Part shown: positions 4,125 through 10,119 of the stretch, piece by piece
Layout of the letters: each line of letters opens with the position of its first letter
Numbering within the stretch: position 1 is the first letter of the stretch
Assembly: GCA_034440595.1 (NCBI GenBank)
Contig: JAWXCH010000504.1
Span: 1 to 10,119 of the forward strand
DNA: 10,119 nt
Source: JAWXCH01 sp034440595
GTDB lineage: Bacteria > Planctomycetota > Planctomycetia > Pirellulales > JALHPA01
Reading direction: 5' to 3'
Position numbers and translations under genes: made by a program
Notes under the pieces: model-generated
Seen by the model: the letters and a program-made list of their open reading frames with translations, nothing else
Told to the model about the DNA's origin: nothing
The model's database searches: none

Positions 4125-6782
4125 TTAAGACTCCGCCGGCAACTGCTGTGCATGCTCCTCATGGCGTGGGTGCAGCAGTTTGGCAATCAGCCCGGTCCAG
4201 CCGGTTTGGTGGGCGGCCCCTAGCCCACGACCGTTGTCCCCGTCGAAGTACTCAAAAAATGGCAGGTAGTCGCGAAAGTGCGGGTCGGTCTGCATCTTCT
4301 CATGATCGCCAAACGCCGCGCGGCGACCGTTCTCATCGCGAAGGAACAACCGCGTGAGCCGGCGCGTCAGTTCCTGCGACACCTGTAGGATGGTCATGTA
4401 CTGCCCGGACCCGGTCGGGCACTCCACTTTGAAATCGTCGCCGTAGTAGTAGTGGAACTTTTGCAGCGACTCGATGATCAGAAAATTGACCGGAAACCAA
4501 ATCGGCCCGCGCCAGTTCGAGTTGCCGCCGAACATGCCGGATGTCGACTCGGCCGGTTCGTAATCGACCGACAGCGGCTCGCCCAGGCAGTTGAACACAA
4601 ACGGGCGGCGCTGATGGATTTTGGACAACGAGCGAACTCCGAACTCGGATAAGAATTCAGTCTCGTCCAACATTCTGCGCAGAAGGCACTTCATGCGGTG
4701 CCCGCGCAGTAGTGATAGTAGCCCGCGATCGCCGGCGCCGGGTACATGCCAGCGAGAAACGAGCGCCAACAATTCTGGACGATTCTTCATGACCCAGAGC
4801 AGGCGGTCACGGAAGCCGGGGAGCTTGGCCATGTTTTGCGGTTCGAGCACCTCGACGGCGAAGAGCGGAATGAGGCCGACCATCGAGCGAACGCGCAGCG
4901 GGTAAATGTGGCCATCGGCCTGCATGCGGTCGTAGTAGAATTCGTCTTGCTCGTCCCAGAGGCCGATCCCTTTTCCGGCCATGTCGGTCATCGATTCGGC
5001 AATGGCGAGGAAGTGTTCAAAGAACTTGGTGGCGATGTCCTCGTAGACCGAATTGTGCATCGCCAGTTCGATCGAGATGCGGAGCAGGTTCAGGCAGTAC
5101 ATCGCCATCCAACTCGTGCCGTCGGCCTGATCGAGGCTGGCACCGTTCGGGAGTGGCGAACTGCGATCGAACACGCCGATATTATCCAGGCCGAGAAATC
5201 CACCCTGAAAGATATTGCGCTGGTTGATGTCCTTGCGATTGACCCACCAGGTGAAGTTGAGCAGCAGCTTGTGAAAGACTCGCTCCAAGAATGCGATGTC
5301 CCCTTCGTCGCCGCGCTGTTTGCGATCGATTTGAAAAACTCGCCAGGCGGCCCAGGCGTGCACCGGCGGGTTCACATCGCCAAAATTCCATTCGTATGCG
5401 GGCAACTGGCCGTTGGCCTGCATGTACCATTCACGAGTGAGGAGCACGAGCTGCTCCTTGGCAAACTCGGCATCGACCAGCGCCAGTGGAATGCAGTGAA
5501 ACGCCAGATCCCAAGCGGCGTACCAAGGGTACTCCCACTTGTCTGGCATGGAGATGACTTCGGCGTTGTTCAGTTGCATCCAGTCGCTGTTGCGGCCATG
5601 ATCGCGCCCGACGGGAACTGGTGGTTCGGCTGGATCTCCCTCGATCCACCTCCGCACGTCGTAGCGATAGAACTGCTTGGACCAGAGCATGCCGGCAAAG
5701 GCTTGTCGCTGCACCGAACGTGCATCCTGATCCAGCAACTCGATTTGCATCTCGTCATAATACTCATCCGCCTCGCGACGTCGATTGGCGAGCGTGGCAT
5801 CAAAATTAGCAAACGGCTTGGCCTGCTCTTCGGTCGTCAGGCGAATGCGGACTTGCATGGCCTGGCCGGCAGGAACCGTCCGCGTATAGTGCGCTGCCAG
5901 CTTGGTTCCGTTTCCTTGCGAATTGACGGCGTCGTGCTGACCGTAAATGACCTTATCGTGAAAGGCATCCTTGAAATGGCCAGTCGCGTCGTTCATCCCC
6001 CACAAATGGCGCGGGTTGGACTCATTCTCCGTAAACAACAACTCCGGCGTGCCGTCGACATAGAACAGATAACGGCCGATCTTGTGGTGAACGACTTCGA
6101 CACTGCCATCGGGGAGCTGCGTCATCCACGGTTTGACATCGGGATTGCCGTCCCAACTCCATTCGTTTCGAAACCAAAGCTGCGGCAGCAGGTGCAGCGG
6201 TGCGGCATCCGGGCCGCGATTGTAGGCGGTGACCAGCATCAGGATATCTTCCGGGCCGGCCTTGGCGTATTCGACAAAGACATCAAAGTAGCGGTTGTCG
6301 TCAAAAATGCCGGTGTCCATCAGCTCGAACTCGGGCTGATGCTTGTCGCGGCGACCATTCTCCGTCACCAGCCAGTCGTACGGGTACTCGCGCTGCGGGT
6401 ACTTGTACAGCATTTTTTGGTACGAGTGCGTGGGCGTATTGTCGAGGTAGTAGTACAGCTCCTTGACATCTTCGCCGTGATTCCCTTCGCGATTGGTCAG
6501 GCCAAAAAATCGCTCCTTGAGAATCGGATCGTGCCCGTTCCACAGAACCAGGCCAAGATTCAAGCGCCCCTTGTCATCGCACACGCCAGCGATGCCATCT
6601 TCACCCCAGCGGTAGGCGCGGCTGCGGGCCTGATCGTGCGTGAAATAATCCCAGGCGTCACCACTGGGGCTGTAATCTTCGCGCACGGTCCCCCATTGGC
6701 GATCCGAGACGTACGGTCCCCATTTTTTCCAGGGGGCCGCAGACTTGTTGCAGTCCGTTAGTCGTTGATGCTCGACAGACAC
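4125..6782 (-). CDS. GH63-type glycoside hydrolase (MGH1-like glucosidase, (alpha/alpha)6 barrel)
   Basis: This 885-residue protein belongs to the large bacterial glucosidase family related to GH63 (mannosyl-oligosaccharide glucosidase and mannosylglycerate/glucosylglycerate hydrolases). The conserved N-terminal signature WKKWGPYVSDRQWGTVREDYS (residues 18-38) and RWGEDGIAG (58-66) open a beta-sandwich domain to about residue 330. The C-terminal (alpha/alpha)6 barrel carries EYPWYAAWD (417-425), EWNFGDVNPPVHAW (464-477), GGNSNWRGPIWFPVN (752-766) and FFEYFDGDNG (842-851). By family analogy Asp469 is the likely general acid and Glu844 the likely general base. There is no signal peptide, so it is probably cytoplasmic, acting on an alpha-glucoside such as a compatible solute or storage oligosaccharide; the exact substrate cannot be read from sequence. 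The start is a GTG at 6782: an in-frame stop lies three codons further upstream, and the next Met would remove conserved residues. The oxalate-decarboxylase-like gene ends 56 bases upstream, so co-transcription is possible. Confidence 0.9.
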   Translation of the reverse strand: MSVEHQRLTDCNKSAAPWKKWGPYVSDRQWGTVREDYSPSGDAWDYFTHDQARSRAYRWGEDGIAGVCDDKGRLNLGLVLWNGHDPILKERFFGLTNREGNHGEDVKELYYYLDNTPTHSYQKMLYKYPQREYPYDWLVTENGRRDKHQPEFELMDTGIFDDNRYFDVFVEYAKAGPEDILMLVTAYNRGPDAAPLHLLPQLWFRNEWSWDGNPDVKPWMTQLPDGSVEVVHHKIGRYLFYVDGTPELLFTENESNPRHLWGMNDATGHFKDAFHDKVIYGQHDAVNSQGNGTKLAAHYTRTVPAGQAMQVRIRLTTEEQAKPFANFDATLANRRREADEYYDEMQIELLDQDARSVQRQAFAGMLWSKQFYRYDVRRWIEGDPAEPPVPVGRDHGRNSDWMQLNNAEVISMPDKWEYPWYAAWDLAFHCIPLALVDAEFAKEQLVLLTREWYMQANGQLPAYEWNFGDVNPPVHAWAAWRVFQIDRKQRGDEGDIAFLERVFHKLLLNFTWWVNRKDINQRNIFQGGFLGLDNIGVFDRSSPLPNGASLDQADGTSWMAMYCLNLLRISIELAMHNSVYEDIATKFFEHFLAIAESMTDMAGKGIGLWDEQDEFYYDRMQADGHIYPLRVRSMVGLIPLFAVEVLEPQNMAKLPGFRDRLLWVMKNRPELLALVSRWHVPGAGDRGLLSLLRGHRMKCLLRRMLDETEFLSEFGVRSLSKIHQRRPFVFNCLGEPLSVDYEPAESTSGMFGGNSNWRGPIWFPVNFLIIESLQKFHYYYGDDFKVECPTGSGQYMTILQVSQELTRRLTRLFLRDENGRRAAFGDHEKMQTDPHFRDYLPFFEYFDGDNGRGLGAAHQTGWTGLIAKLLHPRHEEHAQQLPAES

Positions 6783-6838
6783 GTGGGGGACTCATCGTGA
6801 AACGGATTGAACAATCATTAACGCTTTGTCGAAACGAC

Positions 6839-8023
6839 CTAAGTGCTCTTTCGCGGAGCGAAAGGCAACTGTGCCGGGCCATCTTGATCGGCCACAAACA
6901 CTTCCTTCTTGGGGAACTGTTCAAACAGCTCTGCTGGCAGGCTGAAATTGGTGGCCAGTACATCGGCGGAGTTTCCGGCAATCCACTGCGACAGATTCAC
7001 CGCGGCATAGACACCAGTGTTGAAGCCGATGAGGATCCGGGCTGGTCCATCGCCAATGTTTTCGATCGAGTGGCCGAACCCCTGGGGAAGGTATCCCACA
7101 TCCCCCGCCTCGAGTGTTTCGACACGATAGCGGCCGTGCGAGCCGAACAGCGTCACGCTGATCTTGCCGCTGATCACGTAGTTCCATTCATCGGCAGTTG
7201 GGTGCCAGTGCAGTTCGCGCAGGGCACCTGGCTCCAGATCCAGCACCACGCCGGTCATCGTGGTGGAGATCGGAAATTTATTGCGATCGACCTGCCACTC
7301 ACGCCCACCGGCGAACTCGCGATGCGGTGGCTCGGAGAGCATTTTGTACTTATGCGACAGACGCGGTGGTTTATTGCCTTGTAGCGGAACCGGCTGCTGC
7401 GCAGGAGGTATCGCACCGCGGCCGAAGTAGACCTCGGTCTTGGGAAACTTTTCAAACTCCGCCACACTGAGACCAAAGTTCTTCTTCAGAAGTTCTGGCG
7501 AGGCGTGTCCGATCCAGTCACTGATGCTGAACGTACCGAACTCGGAAAAATAGCCGTTGTCAAAAATCAAGATAAAGTGACAGGGCTGATCCCCAAGGCA
7601 CTGTAATACGTGCCCGTGCCCACGCGGGAAGAACCAGACATCCCCTGGCTCAAAGTCGTTGATCTCGGAATTTCCTTCGGGATCGACAACGGTGGTACGC
7701 ACATTTCCCGACAGCACAAATGCCCATTCCGCGGCGGTGGCGTGCCAGTGCAGTTCGCGCATCACGCCCGGCTCCAGCCGCATCGAGACCCCGGCGATTC
7801 CCTTGGAGATGGGAAGTTGTTCGACGGTTGCTTCCTTGCCAAAGCTATTGCCGCTCACCTTGCCTACGGATTTCTCCAAGGCGAATTTGAACGTTGGCAG
7901 CTCCTTGCCGGACAGCAGCGGGTCCGGCACGTTGTTCATAAAGCTGGTGTCGCCGCCACGCATCGGATAAGTATGAGTTCCTGAACGGGTGCAGTTTGAT
8001 TTTGATTGCGAGTCGTTTGTCAT
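6839..8023 (-). CDS. oxdC: Oxalate decarboxylase-family bicupin
   Basis: The 394-residue protein has two cupin domains aligning well, from memory, with Bacillus subtilis OxdC, a manganese enzyme that splits oxalate to formate and CO2. Domain 1 has MRELHWHATAAEW (metal ligands His92, His94, Glu99) and His138. The active-site lid reads SEFGT (160-164), keeping the Glu needed for decarboxylation (SENST in B. subtilis). Domain 2 has LRELHWHPTADEW (His272, His274, Glu279) and His318, so both metal sites are complete. The residue matching B. subtilis Glu333 is Ile332, so the second site probably lacks its proton donor. The first 30 residues are polar and variable, with no signal peptide, so it is likely cytoplasmic. 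The ATG at 8023 has a weak ribosome site; Met21 or Met29 could also start. The GH63-type gene follows after 56 bases. The family is secure; oxalate as substrate is likely but not proven. Confidence 0.88.
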   Translation of the reverse strand: MTNDSQSKSNCTRSGTHTYPMRGGDTSFMNNVPDPLLSGKELPTFKFALEKSVGKVSGNSFGKEATVEQLPISKGIAGVSMRLEPGVMRELHWHATAAEWAFVLSGNVRTTVVDPEGNSEINDFEPGDVWFFPRGHGHVLQCLGDQPCHFILIFDNGYFSEFGTFSISDWIGHASPELLKKNFGLSVAEFEKFPKTEVYFGRGAIPPAQQPVPLQGNKPPRLSHKYKMLSEPPHREFAGGREWQVDRNKFPISTTMTGVVLDLEPGALRELHWHPTADEWNYVISGKISVTLFGSHGRYRVETLEAGDVGYLPQGFGHSIENIGDGPARILIGFNTGVYAAVNLSQWIAGNSADVLATNFSLPAELFEQFPKKEVFVADQDGPAQLPFAPRKST

Positions 8024-8337
8024 GTGTCCATTCAGGTGGAAGAGGTGTGCCGCCAGGTTAGGGTGTCGGCGGCGTCAAACAGAGAGCGAAGCAACGGGTC
8101 CAACCCGTAGCTGCGCATTCTCGTACTTATGGCGGGCAAAATCCAGTTAGCAGATACTACTGGGCACCGTAAATGTACATCGCAGCTTAGAGTACGGCGT
8201 GCGAGAGCAGCCCCGTCGCGGCTGGCAGCACAGTCGCCGCTAGCTGGCCGGTGCGATAAAACGGGCTGTAAAGATTGTGCCGACCGGGCAGAATAACCGT
8301 GCGCGAATTGAGAACTCGCTCAAAACCGGCCAAATCT
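8024..8337. other. Intergenic region upstream of the bicupin gene, with a short hairpin
   Basis: This 314-base gap separates the oxidoreductase stop codon from the bicupin start. A 6-bp perfect hairpin, ACGGGT-CCA-ACCCGT (8094-8108), lies 71 bases upstream of the bicupin start and could be an operator or leader structure. A weaker 5-bp hairpin CAGCC/GGCTG lies at 8208-8224. Neither has a T-run. I see no convincing promoter with consensus boxes. A minus-strand frame ending at 8187 stays open through part of the gap, but I do not accept it as a gene. Confidence 0.4.
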
Positions 8338-9588
8338 CTAGGAATTTGCAGCGGCCATTTCGGCCTTGAGTTCATCAATCGGCCCAAAGACCTGCCCGAC
8401 TTCGTCGCGGAATAGATCACCGATCAATAGATCGGTCAGCGTCCCTTTGAAATGCGGGTGTTTCTTCACAAACCGCCCAAAGCTGAACCCTTCGTAGTAT
8501 TCGCAGACCAGTTTTCGCATTCGTTCCATGCCAACCTGATAGTCTGGCCCCCATTTGCCAAGCTGCGCTGCCGAGGCATCACCGTTCTTCAGTCCCTCTG
8601 CCACTGCATCCGCCGCCAGTGATCCGCTCTTCAGCGCGAGCAGCACGCCCGACGAATAGAGCGGATCCAAAAAGCCAAAAGCGTCACCGACAAGCACCCA
8701 GCCATCGCCAGCCACACGGGTCGACTTATAAGAGTATTCCTTTTGAGCACGATATGGCTCAACACGTTTGCCGATGGAAACGCGCTCTTTGACCGCCGGG
8801 CAGTTATCCAACTCTTGCTGATATATCGCTTCATGATCGCCGCGGGATTTGTCGAACAGGTATTCAAAATCTGCCACCACACCTACGCTAATGATGTTGT
8901 TGTGCAGCGGAATGTACCAGAACCAGCCCTTCTTTTCCTTGGTCTGGATGACCATCGTGGCCCCCTCGTCACGGCCGGTGTCGCGGTAGGCACCTTCAAA
9001 GTAGGTCCACAGTGCCCCTTTCTTTAGTTGCTGATCGACTTGCTTTAGCTTGAAACGGTTTTGAATGATTGACGATTGCCCACTGGCATCGACCACCACG
9101 TCCGCCAGAATATCTCGGTGCTGGCCATCTTCTGTCCGAATGCGCACACCGAGTGCCTTGTCTCCTTCAAATAACACGTCGACCACATGGATCCCCTCAT
9201 GCACGTCGACTCCGTGTTCGCGCGCATTGTCCAGCATCATCTTGTCAAACTCGCTACGTACAACTTGCCAGGTCTGTGAGCATTCATGCGGCTTGTTGTC
9301 ATGGAAGTAAAATGGCTCGGACAGCCGCCCGCTCGATCCAATAAACTGCACGCTGTGCTTTTTAACAAAATGGCTCCCCTTCAACTTCGGCAGCATCTTC
9401 AGCCGCTCAAGCACCCAATACGTTTCGGGAATCAGCGATTCGCCAATATGAAATCGCGGAAAGTGCTCACGCTCAAGCAGCGTGACCTGGATACCCTGCT
9501 GAGCAAGCAATGTGGACGTGGTCGCTCCCGCGGGTCCGCCTCCGATCACAATCACCTGGGTTTTTTCTGGCAACGTGGGCTGGACCAT
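8338..9588 (-). CDS. FAD-dependent oxidoreductase with flavin-halogenase motifs
   Basis: The protein is 416 residues from the chosen ATG at 9588. An N-terminal Rossmann FAD-binding fold (VIVIGGGPAGATTSTLLAQQ), ending in LLERE, is followed by FPRFHIGESLIP, the signature of the geranylgeranyl reductase / tryptophan halogenase superfamily. The segment WFWYIP (about residues 222-227) fits the WxWxIP motif of flavin-dependent halogenases. GDAFGFLDPLYSSGV (about 301-315) fits both the FAD-pyrophosphate motif and the FxxPxxSxG halogenase motif. Two lysines in HFVKKHSVQF lie where phenol and pyrrole halogenases keep their catalytic Lys, but the usual following Gly is absent. It could be a halogenase, a related hydroxylase or a prenyl-chain reductase; substrate unknown. 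The GTG at 9600 would add four residues, but GGTGAG lies 7 bases before the ATG at 9588, which decides the start. It is divergent from the RidA-family gene across a 227-base region holding an operator-like palindrome. Confidence 0.87.
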   Translation of the reverse strand: MVQPTLPEKTQVIVIGGGPAGATTSTLLAQQGIQVTLLEREHFPRFHIGESLIPETYWVLERLKMLPKLKGSHFVKKHSVQFIGSSGRLSEPFYFHDNKPHECSQTWQVVRSEFDKMMLDNAREHGVDVHEGIHVVDVLFEGDKALGVRIRTEDGQHRDILADVVVDASGQSSIIQNRFKLKQVDQQLKKGALWTYFEGAYRDTGRDEGATMVIQTKEKKGWFWYIPLHNNIISVGVVADFEYLFDKSRGDHEAIYQQELDNCPAVKERVSIGKRVEPYRAQKEYSYKSTRVAGDGWVLVGDAFGFLDPLYSSGVLLALKSGSLAADAVAEGLKNGDASAAQLGKWGPDYQVGMERMRKLVCEYYEGFSFGRFVKKHPHFKGTLTDLLIGDLFRDEVGQVFGPIDELKAEMAAANS

Positions 9589-9595
9589 ATAAAGA

Positions 9596-9601
9596 CTCAC
9601 C
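9596..9601 (-). promoter_or_regulatory. Ribosome binding site that selects the ATG at 9588
   Basis: On the minus strand GGTGAG (9601-9596) lies 7 bases before ATG (9588-9586). It overlaps the alternative GTG start (9600-9598), which has no comparable site upstream, so the downstream ATG is the better start of the oxidoreductase. Confidence 0.6.
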
Positions 9602-9665
9602 GAGTTAAAGAGACAAATACAGCGCTAGAGCGGTCGCGCTTAGCACCACTTACCTTCACTACTTA

Positions 9666-9694
9666 AAAATACCCAGCCAGACAACACTTGTCCA
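9666..9694 (-). promoter_or_regulatory. Putative promoter of the FAD-dependent oxidoreductase
   Basis: On the minus strand TGGACA (9694-9689, five of six consensus bases) is followed by a 17-base spacer and TATTTT (9671-9666, four of six). The -35 box lies inside the palindrome at 9686-9701, so a protein bound there would block this promoter. The leader would be about 70 bases. Confidence 0.5.
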
Positions 9695-9701
9695 GACAAG
9701 T
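9686..9701. promoter_or_regulatory. Operator-like palindrome ACTTGTC-CA-GACAAGT
   Basis: Two perfect 7-base arms (9686-9692 and 9695-9701) flank a 2-base centre. A further CCAGACAA at 9677-9684 directly repeats the 8 bases at 9692-9699, giving a third half-site 15 bases away, about one and a half helix turns. The cluster lies between divergent genes and overlaps the minus-strand -35 box. Spaced half-sites of this size suit a dimeric regulator such as a TetR- or MarR-type protein. No regulator gene is visible in this window. Confidence 0.6.
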
Positions 9702-9728
9702 ATTATTCCCGGGAACGGCGGCACTGCC

Positions 9729-9756
9729 TTGCACTGAGCCGCCTGACAGATATAGT
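9729..9756 (+). promoter_or_regulatory. Putative promoter of the RidA-family gene
   Basis: TTGCAC (9729-9734), a 16-base spacer and TATAGT (9751-9756, five of six consensus bases) predict a transcript start near 9763, about 53 bases before the start codon. The regulator-like palindrome lies just upstream of the -35 box, so the same protein could affect both divergent genes. Confidence 0.55.
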
Positions 9757-9815
9757 AAGTCGCTGCCAACAAATAACAGCCGCTCTTAACTCTTGCCCTT
9801 CAAGGATTTGAATCA

Positions 9816-10119
9816 ATGTCCGCTGAAGCTCAACTCGTCAAACTAGGCATCACGTTGCCCCCCGTCCCCAAAGCTCAGGGGGTATATAAGCCAGCCGTTC
9901 AGGTGGGAAACCTGGTCTACCTCTCCGGGCACGGACCATTGCTACCCGACGGCACGATGGTACAAGGGTGCGTCGGAGGGAACCTGGACGTTGCCGCCGG
10001 TAAGGATGCCGCGCGGCTGGTCGGGCTGGCGCTGCTGGCCACGCTGAAGGACTTTCTTGGCTCCTTGGACCGCGTGAAACGAGTGGTGAAAACGCTCGGG
10101 CTGGTCAACTGCACCAACG
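9816..10119 (+). CDS. RidA/YjgF-family protein (probable enamine/imine deaminase), 3' end outside the window
   Basis: The frame encodes MSAEAQLVKLGITLPPVP and continues with GVYKPAVQVGNLVYLSGHGPLLPDG, the first beta strands of the YjgF/YER057c/UK114 (RidA) fold. A helix follows (DAARLVGLALLATLKDFLGSLDRVKRVVKTLGLVNCT), ending in the family's typical strand. RidA proteins are small cytoplasmic trimers that hydrolyse reactive enamine or imine intermediates made by PLP enzymes. The longer N-terminus (GITLPPVPK) is typical of the roughly 150-residue subfamily rather than E. coli RidA (128 residues), and members of that subfamily differ in activity. The conserved catalytic Arg would lie beyond the window edge, so activity cannot be judged. 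AAGGA lies 9 bases before the ATG, a good ribosome site. The visible 101 codons are probably two thirds of the gene. Confidence 0.9.
   Translation, partial: MSAEAQLVKLGITLPPVPKAQGVYKPAVQVGNLVYLSGHGPLLPDGTMVQGCVGGNLDVAAGKDAARLVGLALLATLKDFLGSLDRVKRVVKTLGLVNCTN

Noticed and set aside
4746..6761. A 671-codon open frame on the plus strand, opposite the glycoside hydrolase gene
   Set aside because: It lies entirely antisense to a clearly conserved enzyme, has no recognisable domain, and its composition follows from the codon use of the hydrolase. Long antisense frames are common in GC-rich genes.
8187..8420. A 77-codon minus-strand frame overlapping the end of the oxidoreductase gene and running into the following gap
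   Set aside because: The first third is an out-of-frame shadow of the oxidoreductase. The remainder is protein-like in places (YSPFYRTGQLAATVLP) but has no ribosome site, start or family resemblance. It could be a remnant of a lost gene, but this cannot be supported.
1..10119. CRISPR arrays, insertion sequences, phage genes, toxin-antitoxin pairs or other defence systems
   Set aside because: None was seen. The only sizeable direct repeat is the promoter-leader block, and all large genes are envelope or metabolic proteins.

Overview
The window most likely comes from a planctomycete. It carries two PEP-CTERM (exosortase-sorted) envelope proteins plus a truncated third, a Tat-exported beta-propeller protein, and a large GH63-type glucosidase of a family I associate with Planctomycetes and Cyanobacteria. 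Base composition is moderately GC-rich, and Shine-Dalgarno sites are weak at most genes. The phylum call is an inference from gene content; there is no rRNA or marker gene to confirm it.

Layout. The left edge (1-402, +) is the 3' part of a PEP-CTERM protein gene, closed by a strong intrinsic terminator. It converges on a Tat-signal beta-propeller gene (522-1790, -). Positions 1791-2729 are mostly non-coding. They contain two adjacent foldback structures (1890-2034), one plausible small membrane protein (2135-2326, -) and otherwise nothing I can assign. Positions 2730-3858 hold a tandem pair of PEP-CTERM-type genes on the minus strand. The upstream copy (3053-3769) is intact and the downstream copy (2730-2912) stops after about 60 codons. 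Both are preceded by a nearly identical promoter-leader block, 857 bp apart. A tRNA-Ser(CGA) gene with its own likely promoter follows (3987-4108, -).

The right half is mostly enzymes on the minus strand: a GH63-type glycoside hydrolase (4125-6782), an oxalate-decarboxylase-type bicupin (6839-8023), and an FAD-dependent oxidoreductase with flavin-halogenase motifs (8338-9588). The bicupin and hydrolase genes are 56 bp apart and may be co-transcribed. The oxidoreductase is 314 bp upstream of the bicupin and diverges from a RidA-family gene (9816 to the window edge, +). The intergenic region between those two holds facing promoters and a 16-bp palindrome overlapping the minus-strand -35 box.

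Functional picture. The genes do not form one recognisable pathway. The left half is envelope or surface proteins. The right half is carbohydrate, oxalate and flavin chemistry typical of a planctomycete chromosome. I see no phage, transposase, CRISPR array or defence system. The most unusual items are the duplicated promoter-leader (more conserved than the coding sequence it precedes), the truncated paralogue with a hairpin at its breakpoint, the halogenase signature motifs, and the substituted residue in the second site of the bicupin.
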